Positions 1 to 6,903 of a stretch of DNA of 15,278 bases are shown one piece after another. Under the pieces are notes generated by a model. The model was not told the DNA's origin. It saw only the letters and a list, made by a program, of their open reading frames with translations, and searched no databases. Where the stretch lies: the NCBI GenBank assembly GCA_029931905.1, contig JAOZRH010000029.1, forward strand, positions 3,098 to 18,375. The letters are read 5' to 3'. The position numbers and the translations under genes are program-made. The DNA comes from Fidelibacterota bacterium (GTDB lineage: Bacteria > Fidelibacterota > Fidelibacteria > Fidelibacterales > Fidelibacteraceae). How positions within the stretch are numbered: the stretch's first letter is position 1; every line of letters starts with the position of its first letter.

Positions 1-698
1 GTTTTTATATCTTGAGAAACTTTTCCATCGTGAAGTGTAATAATTCTATGTGCATGTTCGGCAATATCATGTTCATGAGTAACAAGTATTATTGTATTTC
101 CCTCTGAATGTAATTTATCCAATAAATCCATAATTTCTGCACTTGTTTTACTATCTAAATTTCCAGTTGGTTCATCTGCTAATATGATTGATGGATTATT
201 TATTAAAGCTCTTGCCATTGCTACTCGCTGTCTTTGACCACCAGATAATTCATTTGGTTTATGATGCATTCTATCACCAAGTCCAACCTGTTCTAATGTC
301 ATTTTGGCTTTCTCAATTCTCTTTTTTTTTGCCATTCCCGCATATATCAAAGGCAATTCAACATTGTGTAATGCAGTTGCTCTTGGAAGCAAATTAAATG
401 TTTGAAATACAAAACCAATTTTTTGATTACGAATCTCAGCCAATTTATTTTCATCTAACCTTTCTTCACTTGAATCATTAGAATGAACCGTTAATCCATC
501 AAGTAAATAATTCCCTGTTGTAGGTGTATCAAGGCAACCAATTACATTCATCAAAGTTGATTTTCCAGAACCAGATGGTCCCATAATTGATACATATTCA
601 CCTTTTTCAATAACTGTATTTAATCCCTGCAATGCATGAACTTCTACGGTGCCAATTTTATATATTTTGCGAATATCACTTAATTCTAATAATGCCAC
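1..698 (-). CDS. MacB/LolD-type ABC transporter ATP-binding protein (partial, C-terminal end outside window)
   Basis: This is the ATPase of an ABC exporter of the MacB/LolD family, acting at the cytoplasmic face of the inner membrane. Translating the minus strand from a GTG at 698 gives about 232 residues without a stop before the window edge. All nucleotide-binding motifs are present: Walker A GPSGSGKST (40-48), Q-loop FQTFNLLP (98-105), signature LSGGQ (151-155), Walker B ending in LADE with catalytic Glu176, D-loop NLD (180-182) and switch His208. The GTG follows the adaptor stop codon by two bases and has an AGAAGG ribosome site inside the end of that gene, so the two are translationally coupled. 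Compared with my recollection of E. coli MacB, the stretch before the Q-loop is about seven residues longer and acidic (roughly 73-82). ATPase and permease are probably separate polypeptides, with the permease beyond coordinate 1. The substrate is unknown: macrolide, lipoprotein, peptide or another exported compound are all possible. Confidence 0.93.
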   Translation of the reverse strand, partial: MALLELSDIRKIYKIGTVEVHALQGLNTVIEKGEYVSIMGPSGSGKSTLMNVIGCLDTPTTGNYLLDGLTVHSNDSSEERLDENKLAEIRNQKIGFVFQTFNLLPRATALHNVELPLIYAGMAKKKRIEKAKMTLEQVGLGDRMHHKPNELSGGQRQRVAMARALINNPSIILADEPTGNLDSKTSAEIMDLLDKLHSEGNTIILVTHEHDIAEHAHRIITLHDGKVSQDIK

Positions 699-700
699 TT

Positions 701-1975
701 TTACCTTCTCTTTTTTCGGTTATTAAATTTGTTATTTCCACCATTTTCCTGTTTCTCAACTAACTTCCCCGTCTGTAAATCTCTACTCAACGCCTGATGA
801 CTTCCGGTTACAATTAAATCATCTACCGACAATCCAGATGTAATTTCAAAAAGATCTTCACTTGCAATTCCGATTTCTACAGGAACTGCCTTTACAGTAT
901 CACCAACAATAATAAAAGCAACTTCTAACATTTTTTCCTTTGTGTACATTTGATAACCTGATGATTTATCTGAAACTACATCATTTTTTTTCATTTTATA
1001 TTTTTTCTTGTCAAAGTTGGCTTTCTTTTTCATTGATTTTTTATTTACCATTCTTTCAGATCGAACTGTAATACATTGAATTGGAACACCAATGACATTT
1101 GTTTTCCTATCTGTTAAAATTTCAACAGCCGCACTCATTCCAGGTCGTATTTGTGTAGGAATTTCTAACATACTAACAACAACATTATAATTTGTAACTG
1201 ACTCTTGAGTTCCAGCTCCAGAAGTAATAGCAGAATGAGCGATTTCTGTTACAACTCCTTTGAAAGAAGTATCAGGAATAGCATCAATTTCAATTTCTAC
1301 AGAATCACCAATGCTAACTTCAACAACATCATTTTCGTTAACTTCAACTTCAACTTCCATTTGAGTTAAATCTCCAACCGACATAATAATGTCTGCCTGA
1401 AATGTAGAACCCATTGCAATTTCTCCCTGTTCCTTACGAAGAGCAATTACAGTTCCCGAAATTGGTGCAAAAATTGTTGTTTTACTTAAATTATCTTTTG
1501 CTTGATCCAAAGATGCCTTTGCCTGTTCCAAATTATTCGTCTCTATTTCATAATTAGCAACTATTTGATCCAATTGTGATTCACTAATATTTTTTGCTTT
1601 ATAAAGAGCTCGACTTCGTTTCAATTCCTTTTTTGTAAGCTTAAGAGAAGCTTTTCTAGAATTATAAGCTGAATTTGCCCTATCTAATTCAGCTTCATAT
1701 CTCACCTTATCTAACTGAGCTAAAACCTGTCCTTTATTTACAAATTCTCCCTCTTTTATGTACATTTTTGTGATTTCGCCAGCAACATTTGCACTAATAT
1801 CGACCTGTACAACAGGTAATATTGTTCCGCTTGCTGACACTTTTGATTCAATTGTTGATAATTTTACTTTGGTTGCCTGCACCTGAATTGCTTTTTCTTT
1901 CTTTTGAAAAACATTTAAAACAACAATTACACCAACCACTAAAATTACGATACTGATAATAATCCATTTTTTCAT
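701..1975 (-). CDS. MacA-like periplasmic adaptor (HlyD/RND membrane fusion protein)
   Basis: This adaptor should bridge an inner-membrane ABC permease to the TolC-type channel across the periplasm. The 424-residue protein starts with an uncleaved-looking membrane anchor (about 4-23). Two lipoyl half-motifs follow (about 55-90 and 165-190; the second carries APISGTV), flanking an alpha-helical coiled-coil hairpin (about 92-162), then a beta-barrel domain (about 205-290) and a membrane-proximal domain (about 290-400). A lysine-rich stretch at 312-330 has 11 lysines in 19 residues, and the C-terminus is also basic (NNRKKRR). The ATG at 1975 has a GAGG ribosome site about eight bases upstream. 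The gene lies 22 bases after the TolC-like gene and directly before the ATPase gene, the usual order for a MacAB-TolC-type pump. The adaptor family is certain; the transported substrate is not. Confidence 0.93.
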   Translation of the reverse strand: MKKWIIISIVILVVGVIVVLNVFQKKEKAIQVQATKVKLSTIESKVSASGTILPVVQVDISANVAGEITKMYIKEGEFVNKGQVLAQLDKVRYEAELDRANSAYNSRKASLKLTKKELKRSRALYKAKNISESQLDQIVANYEIETNNLEQAKASLDQAKDNLSKTTIFAPISGTVIALRKEQGEIAMGSTFQADIIMSVGDLTQMEVEVEVNENDVVEVSIGDSVEIEIDAIPDTSFKGVVTEIAHSAITSGAGTQESVTNYNVVVSMLEIPTQIRPGMSAAVEILTDRKTNVIGVPIQCITVRSERMVNKKSMKKKANFDKKKYKMKKNDVVSDKSSGYQMYTKEKMLEVAFIIVGDTVKAVPVEIGIASEDLFEITSGLSVDDLIVTGSHQALSRDLQTGKLVEKQENGGNNKFNNRKKRR

Positions 1976-1997
1976 ATAAAATTCCTCTGTTTTTTAA

Positions 1998-3230
1998 TTA
2001 ATAAATCAATGTTTGTATTTTAACTTCTATAATTTTTTTTGAATATTTTGACTTCACTAAAGAACTCTCTGCATTTAATACCGATAATTGTGCATTCATT
2101 TGTTCTAAAATAGTGCTTGAACCAATTTGGTATTGTTGTGTAACTAACTCTAAATCTCTTTTAGCTGATTTCAACTCTATTCCTTTCATTTCAATCAATT
2201 TGGTATAAGTTTCCAAAGATGTATAATATTGCACAAGTATTTGTTCTAATATTTGTTTCTTTTCTCTAATCTTAACCTGTACAGATTTTAAATTGATTTT
2301 TTCATATTCTACCGATTGTTTTCTCTTAAATCCATTAAAAATTGAAACCCCAGCATTTAATGAAATTGAATTATTGTTTGTTTCAATTCCGTGATTTTCA
2401 CCTTTTGAATATGAATAAGAAGCTGATATTGACGGCAAATAAGATTCTTTAGAAATCTTCAAAGACAACTGTTGAATTTGTTTTTGTTTGTATAATGCAA
2501 GCAAATCGAAATCGTTTTTGAATAATAATTCTTTTGCTTTTACAATACTTGGAATTTTAGGTTCATTAGCAATCGATTCTTTTAGTAACAAATTAACATC
2601 TGCATCTCTACCCATTAATAAATTTAACGATCTTGTCAATCCCAATTTATTCTGCTTTTCTTGAAGTAATTGCGATTCAAATGTAATCTTTTGTACTTCA
2701 GCTTTAAGTACATCTGATTCCGTATTTGCCCCTAATTCATACATATTGCGAATTTTTTTTAGATTTTTTTGTGCAACTAAAATATTTTCTTCATATACAT
2801 TTATTAAATTTTCCGAAGATAATATTTGGTAAAAATAATTCGAAACATTTTCACGAATGAGTGAAGCAACTCCATCATAATTTATCTGATACATTTTTTC
2901 TGTTGCTTTTACTTGTTTGATGCCTGAAAATAATCCAGGATTAAAAATACTTTGACTCACAGATCCACCAACATTCCAACCAGCTTCCCAATCACCACTT
3001 TCAGAAGCTGAACTATTTGCAGACAATCCAACGCTCGGATAAAGATACGAATACGCCTTTTTTGTATTAATATTCGATTTTTCAACTTCTAATTTACTAT
3101 TTTCTAAAGTTGGATTATTTTTAATTGCCAATTCTATACAATCGTTTAAAGACATTTTTTCATTACCTTGTCCAAACAAAAATGAAAAGCTCAGAATTAA
3201 AACCACTAACACCATTTTTTTCATTATCAT
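1998..3230 (-). CDS. TolC-family outer-membrane efflux channel
   Basis: This is the outer-membrane channel of the tripartite exporter. With the start at 3230 the protein has 410 residues: a signal peptide (about 1-20, MIMKK followed by a hydrophobic core ending near FLFG) and then two outer-membrane efflux protein repeats (about 27-215 and 230-408). Family hallmarks include SLNDCIELAIKNNP near the mature N-terminus, long coiled-coil helices, and a second repeat with LYKQKQIQQLSLKISKES and a late QYQIGSSTILEQMNAQ. The reading frame stays open to a GTG at 3290, but that start has no ribosome site and would put 20 polar residues before the signal peptide. The ATG at 3230 has GGAG about seven bases upstream, so I prefer it. 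The second ATG at 3224 is also possible. The adaptor gene begins 22 bases downstream. Confidence 0.92.
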   Translation of the reverse strand: MIMKKMVLVVLILSFSFLFGQGNEKMSLNDCIELAIKNNPTLENSKLEVEKSNINTKKAYSYLYPSVGLSANSSASESGDWEAGWNVGGSVSQSIFNPGLFSGIKQVKATEKMYQINYDGVASLIRENVSNYFYQILSSENLINVYEENILVAQKNLKKIRNMYELGANTESDVLKAEVQKITFESQLLQEKQNKLGLTRSLNLLMGRDADVNLLLKESIANEPKIPSIVKAKELLFKNDFDLLALYKQKQIQQLSLKISKESYLPSISASYSYSKGENHGIETNNNSISLNAGVSIFNGFKRKQSVEYEKINLKSVQVKIREKKQILEQILVQYYTSLETYTKLIEMKGIELKSAKRDLELVTQQYQIGSSTILEQMNAQLSVLNAESSLVKSKYSKKIIEVKIQTLIY

Positions 3231-3311
3231 CAAATTACTCCATTTTTTTAAAAAATTACTTCCAAGAACTAACCATCTTTTCTTAGACACTAATACTAAT
3301 AAAAAGTTGTC

Positions 3312-3339
3312 AAAAAAAAATCTTTATTTAAAAAATAAA
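3312..3339 (-). terminator. Weak terminator-like hairpin with T-tract
   Basis: In the minus-strand direction, TTTATTT (3339-3333) and AAATAAA (3329-3323) form a perfect seven-pair stem with a three-base loop, followed after two bases by nine consecutive T (3320-3312). It lies between the Yip1-family gene and the TolC-like gene. The stem has no G-C pair, so it is probably weak. At most it may reduce read-through from the Yip1 gene into the exporter genes. In DNA this AT-rich such a match can occur by chance. Confidence 0.25.
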
Positions 3340-3350
3340 TAAAATAAAAT

Positions 3351-4058
3351 TTATCCAAATTGCATTCTTGCAGATATTATGCCGACAATTGCTAAAATTA
3401 CCCAAATAGGGATTACTAAAAAAGATGCTTTTTTTGAAGAATATTTATATATTATTTGAAAAGCAAGAATCCATAAAATAATTTTCCAAACTGTAAAAAC
3501 ATCAATTTGTGAGGCAATATTATAAAAAATATTTGAATGATTAACTTCTGGAAATGCTAATGCTAAACTCGTTTGTACATCAATAGTTTTTTGAGACAAC
3601 ATAAGTGGAATTTTGATTATACTCACTATTACATCAACCATTTGAATATATAATGTTACCCCCACCATTTTCAACAATTCTGTTTTTCCACCTCCAAAAA
3701 TATTACCCAAAATTAGAAAAAATGCTCCAATAATCAATATAACAATTGGTTGAGAAATAACTATTCCAATATATGGAATTGTACCATTCATTCTTTCTAC
3801 CGTCTTTTGAATCTGTACTGTCTTTTGCTCATCACTTAATCTTTCAATTTTCAATATTCTTTTTTCTGCTTCTGGAATAGTCACTGGCAATGTCAATTTA
3901 TACGAAATCACACTCAATAAGATTAAAATCATTATCGGAATAAGTGTTTGTTTCCATGTCATTTTTTCCTTTATTGACTGAAAAGTCGCAGATGGTTTTA
4001 CAAAAAGGTTTACAAGTCGAAAGACGAATGAATCATTTGTTTTGATTTCTGCATTCAT
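3351..4058 (-). CDS. Yip1-domain integral membrane protein
   Basis: This 235-residue protein of the Yip1 family (PF04893 type) should sit in the inner membrane. Its N-terminus has the layout of bacterial members: a short cytoplasmic stretch with RLVNLFVKPSATFQSIKEK, then WKQTLIP leading into the first membrane segment (about 37-57). A charged region with heptad-like character follows (about 62-90), then segments at about 93-121, 130-150, 187-205 and 212-231. The ATG at 4058 has AGGAG seven bases upstream, so the start is firm. It is the first gene of the minus-strand run that continues into the TolC-like, adaptor and ATPase genes. Bacterial Yip1-domain proteins have no agreed function. Position suggests a link to the exporter, but the 120-base gap with a possible weak terminator leaves this open. 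Confidence 0.8.
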   Translation of the reverse strand: MNAEIKTNDSFVFRLVNLFVKPSATFQSIKEKMTWKQTLIPIMILILLSVISYKLTLPVTIPEAEKRILKIERLSDEQKTVQIQKTVERMNGTIPYIGIVISQPIVILIIGAFFLILGNIFGGGKTELLKMVGVTLYIQMVDVIVSIIKIPLMLSQKTIDVQTSLALAFPEVNHSNIFYNIASQIDVFTVWKIILWILAFQIIYKYSSKKASFLVIPIWVILAIVGIISARMQFG

Positions 4059-4213
4059 ATTAAATCTCCTATTTTAATTTATGTAAAATATACTAAAATT
4101 TATCACTAAAAATGCAATTTTTATTTAAAGTTGTAAAAAATATTAAATATATCCTTTTGCTTATTAACAATATTTAATTAAATTATGGACATAAAAAATA
4201 GAGGAGATTTAAA
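4059..4213. promoter_or_regulatory. Divergent promoter region between the export operon and gcvH
   Basis: This 155-base gap separates two divergently transcribed genes, so both promoters should lie here. Both ribosome sites are clear: AGGAG before the Yip1-family gene and GAGGAG before gcvH. Toward gcvH, TTGCTT (4157-4162) and TAAATT (4179-4184) are spaced 16 bases apart. Toward the export operon, TATATT (minus strand, 4092-4087) resembles a -10 box, with TTGCAT (4117-4112) 19 bases upstream. The region is so A/T-rich that these boxes are weak evidence. I see no glycine-riboswitch-like structure; the likely gcvH leader is only about 20 bases. Confidence 0.45.
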
Positions 4214-4594
4214 ATGAACTTTCCAGAGAACTTAAGATATTCAGAAGATCACGAATGGGTAAAAATTGATGGCAATATTGCTACTATTGGAATTAGTGAA
4301 TTTGCACAAAAAGAATTAGGTGATGTTGTTTTTATTGAATTACCAGAAGTTGATGACGAAATAGATAAAGGAGATGCATTTGGAACAATTGAAGCCGTTA
4401 AAACAGTTTCAGATATGTTATCACCTGTTTCAGGAACAATTATTGAAGTAAACGAATCATTAAATGATAAACCAGAAACATTAAATTCTGATTCTTATGT
4501 AAATGGTTGGATAGTAAAAATTGAAATTTCTAATGAAGATGATTTAGAAGAATTAATGAATAGTAAATCATATAAAGAATTTATCGGCGAATAA
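4214..4594 (+). CDS. gcvH: Glycine cleavage system H protein
   Basis: The H protein is the lipoylated shuttle of the glycine cleavage system. It carries the aminomethyl group from the P protein to the T protein and then passes through the L protein for reoxidation, in the cytoplasm. The 126-residue product has the normal length and the standard N-terminal RYSEDHEWVKIDG, then GISEFAQKELGDVVFIELPE. The lipoyl-attachment motif is GTIEAVKTVSDM, with Lys63 as the modified residue, followed by SPVSGTIIEVNESL and the C-terminal GWIVKIE. The ATG at 4214 has a strong GAGGAG site seven bases upstream. The gcvPA gene begins 91 bases downstream on the same strand, which fits an operon. Confidence 0.98.
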   Translation: MNFPENLRYSEDHEWVKIDGNIATIGISEFAQKELGDVVFIELPEVDDEIDKGDAFGTIEAVKTVSDMLSPVSGTIIEVNESLNDKPETLNSDSYVNGWIVKIEISNEDDLEELMNSKSYKEFIGE

Positions 4595-4685
4595 AGTTAT
4601 TTATCACAAAAACATAACAACTAATTGCACACACTGAAATTAAAAATTGGCAATTAATGACAAATAATATTATCGGAGTTTATTG

Positions 4686-6023
4686 ATGAATTATATTCCA
4701 AATACAGAAAACGACAGAAATGAAATGCTTAAAAAAATTGGTGTTGAGAGTTTTGAAGAACTTTTAAAATCAATTCCACAGATATTAAAATCAGATAATA
4801 AATTATCTTTACCAGAACCATTAAGCGAACTTGAACTTGAAAAAGAAATCGCACAAATCACTGCAAAAAATTATTCTACAAGTAAAATGAGTAACTTTTT
4901 AGGTGGTGGTGTTTACGATCATTTTATTCCAAAAGTTGTCGATTTTATTATTTCAAGACCTGAATTTTCTACAGCATATACTCCATACCAAGCCGAAGTC
5001 AGTCAAGGTACATTACAAGCAATGTATGAATTTCAATCTATGGTTTGCGAATTAACTCAAATGGATGTTACAAATGCTTCAATGTATGATGGTGCAACTG
5101 CAATGGCAGAAGCAGGAATAATGGCAAAAAACATCACTCGTAAAAACAAAATAATCGTTTCAGAAACAGTAAACCCAAATTATTTAAAAGTATTGGAAAC
5201 ATATTGTGCACCATTAGAAATTGAAATTATCAAGATTGGAATGAATGGTATGATTTCAGATATAGACGAAATAGAAAAACAATTAGACAAGGATGTTTGT
5301 GCCGTAATTATGCAATCTCCAAACTTTTTTGGATATATTGAAGATATGGAGAGAATCTCAAATATTCTTCAAGATAAAAAAACAATGTTTATCGCAAGTG
5401 TAGATGCAATTTCATTAGCATTATTAAAAACTCCGGGAAGTTACGATGCAGATATTGTTATTGGCGAGGGGCAAATGTTAGGAAATCATCTGAATTTTGG
5501 TGGACCATATCTTGGATTATTTTCAACTAAGAAAAAATATATTAGAAAAATGCCCGGAAGAATTATTGGAGCTACAAAAGATAGTAACGGAAAAGATGGT
5601 TTTGTGTTAACTTTACAAACAAGGGAACAGCATATTCGTCGTGAAAAAGCTACAAGTAATATTTGCTCTAACGAAGGATTAAATGCACTTGCATCTACAA
5701 TTTATTTGGCTCTACTTGGAAAAATTGGATTAGAAAATGTTGCAAATCTATGTGTACAAAAAGCACATTATTTATATGAAAATATTTTAAAAATTGACGG
5801 TTTCTCAAAAGCAACAGATAATGCATTTTTTAAAGAGTTTGTAATTAAAACTCCAATACCTGCAAAAGAAATAATTGAAAAAGCAAAAGATAAAAATATT
5901 TTCGCTGGCATTTCGTTAGAAGATTTCTTTCCAGATAAAACACACGAACTTTTAATCGCCGTAACCGAAAAAAGATCTCGTAAAGAATTAGATAATTACT
6001 TAGAATTCCTTAAAAATATATAA
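4686..6023 (+). CDS. gcvPA: Glycine dehydrogenase (decarboxylating) subunit 1 (P protein alpha)
   Basis: This is the alpha subunit of the two-subunit glycine decarboxylase, which with GcvPB removes CO2 from glycine and loads the remaining aminomethyl group onto lipoylated GcvH. At 445 residues it has the usual subunit length. Typical blocks are YIPNTENDRNEMLKKIGV at the N-terminus, FLGGGVYDHFIPKVVD, then RPEFSTAYTPYQAEVSQGTL, then NASMYDGATAMAEA, and later FVLTLQTREQHIRREKATSN. The PLP lysine of this enzyme lies in subunit 2, so its absence here is expected. The frame is open from a TTG at 4683, but the ATG at 4686 has GGAG seven bases upstream and is the better start. gcvPB normally follows; here the next gene is convergent with only two bases between the stops, so gcvPB must be elsewhere. 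Confidence 0.96.
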   Translation: MNYIPNTENDRNEMLKKIGVESFEELLKSIPQILKSDNKLSLPEPLSELELEKEIAQITAKNYSTSKMSNFLGGGVYDHFIPKVVDFIISRPEFSTAYTPYQAEVSQGTLQAMYEFQSMVCELTQMDVTNASMYDGATAMAEAGIMAKNITRKNKIIVSETVNPNYLKVLETYCAPLEIEIIKIGMNGMISDIDEIEKQLDKDVCAVIMQSPNFFGYIEDMERISNILQDKKTMFIASVDAISLALLKTPGSYDADIVIGEGQMLGNHLNFGGPYLGLFSTKKKYIRKMPGRIIGATKDSNGKDGFVLTLQTREQHIRREKATSNICSNEGLNALASTIYLALLGKIGLENVANLCVQKAHYLYENILKIDGFSKATDNAFFKEFVIKTPIPAKEIIEKAKDKNIFAGISLEDFFPDKTHELLIAVTEKRSRKELDNYLEFLKNI

Positions 6024-6025
6024 AT

Positions 6026-6895
6026 TTATAATTTTTGACTAAAAATATTTCTATTAGTTCCAAATAATAATATCACAGCCCCAATAAAGGCTGGAATTAA
6101 AATATTAATTGCAAAAACAATCATTGGAATAGTTATAGCAATATTTTCTGAAATTCCATACATTGCCAATAAATAAACCGAAACATTTTCTCTAACACCA
6201 ATACCAGCTATGCTTATTGGTATTCCAATTACAGATAAAATAACAATACATATTGCAACAATTTCAAAAAAAGCGATATTATAGTCCCACAAAATCACTT
6301 GATATTGTAAAATAAAAACAATATAAATAAACAACGCAAATAATGAATTAACAAAAACAATTTTTTTATATTTCACATTTGGAATTAATAATAAATCTAC
6401 ATATTTGATTTTTCGTAAAATTGGTACGAGCAAAATAAGTATAATTGGAATTATAGAAAAAAATAATAAATATTTCCTCGCAGGGAAAATAGCTGTAATT
6501 GCAAAACCAAGTAAAAATAAAAGTAATAAAAATTCTGCTACTAATTTTAATGAATAACTTGAAAATTTATTTTTTATTTTCCCTTCAATTAGTAATAATT
6601 TTCCAGCTTCACCGTATCCACCCGGAATTGTCAAACGCAAAACATATCCAATAAAAAAAGATTTAATTACATTTTTAGTTGAATATTTTAATTTACTTTC
6701 CTTTAATGTAAACAAATAATAATAAAAATTAATTACATAACCAATTATCGCTAATACAAAAACTAATCCCATTTTCATTTTAGATAAATCCAAAATAAAA
6801 TTTAATGTAGATGAAAATTCAATTCCACTAAATGCCCAAATAATTAAAGAAACCGAGATGATTAATTGAAATAAATAGATTAAATATTTTTTCAT
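6026..6895 (-). CDS. Flippase-like membrane protein (lysylphosphatidylglycerol synthase transmembrane family)
   Basis: This 289-residue protein is almost entirely hydrophobic, with about eight membrane segments. It belongs to the family first known as the flippase half of MprF and also found as standalone proteins (PF03706/UPF0104 type). Two family signatures are visible: TIPGGYGEAGKL at about 89-100 and ISIAGIGVRE at about 227-236, the usual paired Gly-rich motifs each followed by an acidic residue. There is no C-terminal aminoacyltransferase domain, so it is not an LPG synthase. Family knowledge suggests transport or flipping of a lipid or lipid-linked sugar, but the substrate is unproven. 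The ATG lies eight bases after the Wzi-like gene, without a clear ribosome site, which suggests translational coupling. It ends two bases from the convergent gcvPA stop. Confidence 0.85.
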   Translation of the reverse strand: MKKYLIYLFQLIISVSLIIWAFSGIEFSSTLNFILDLSKMKMGLVFVLAIIGYVINFYYYLFTLKESKLKYSTKNVIKSFFIGYVLRLTIPGGYGEAGKLLLIEGKIKNKFSSYSLKLVAEFLLLLFLLGFAITAIFPARKYLLFFSIIPIILILLVPILRKIKYVDLLLIPNVKYKKIVFVNSLFALFIYIVFILQYQVILWDYNIAFFEIVAICIVILSVIGIPISIAGIGVRENVSVYLLAMYGISENIAITIPMIVFAINILIPAFIGAVILLFGTNRNIFSQKL

Positions 6896-6903
6896 AATAT
6901 TAA

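Noticed and set aside
188..397. A 69-codon plus-strand frame opposite the ABC ATPase.
   Set aside because: The opposite strand carries the complete ATPase motif set in the same place, so this is a shadow.
3231..3290. A 20-residue N-terminal extension of the TolC-like protein from a GTG at 3290.
   Set aside because: No ribosome site precedes the GTG, the extension would come before a clear signal peptide, and the ATG at 3230 has GGAG at proper spacing.
3308..3313. A perfect TTGACA on the minus strand upstream of the TolC-like gene.
   Set aside because: No acceptable -10 box lies 16-18 bases downstream, so it does not support a promoter by itself in AT-rich DNA.
4059..4213. Possible glycine riboswitch upstream of gcvH.
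   Set aside because: The available leader is too short and no tandem aptamer-like conserved G-rich segments are visible.
4622..4656. Inverted repeat TAATTGC / GCAATTA between gcvH and gcvPA.
   Set aside because: Seven pairs with a 21-base loop and no T-tract; likely chance in this composition, and not a convincing terminator or operator.
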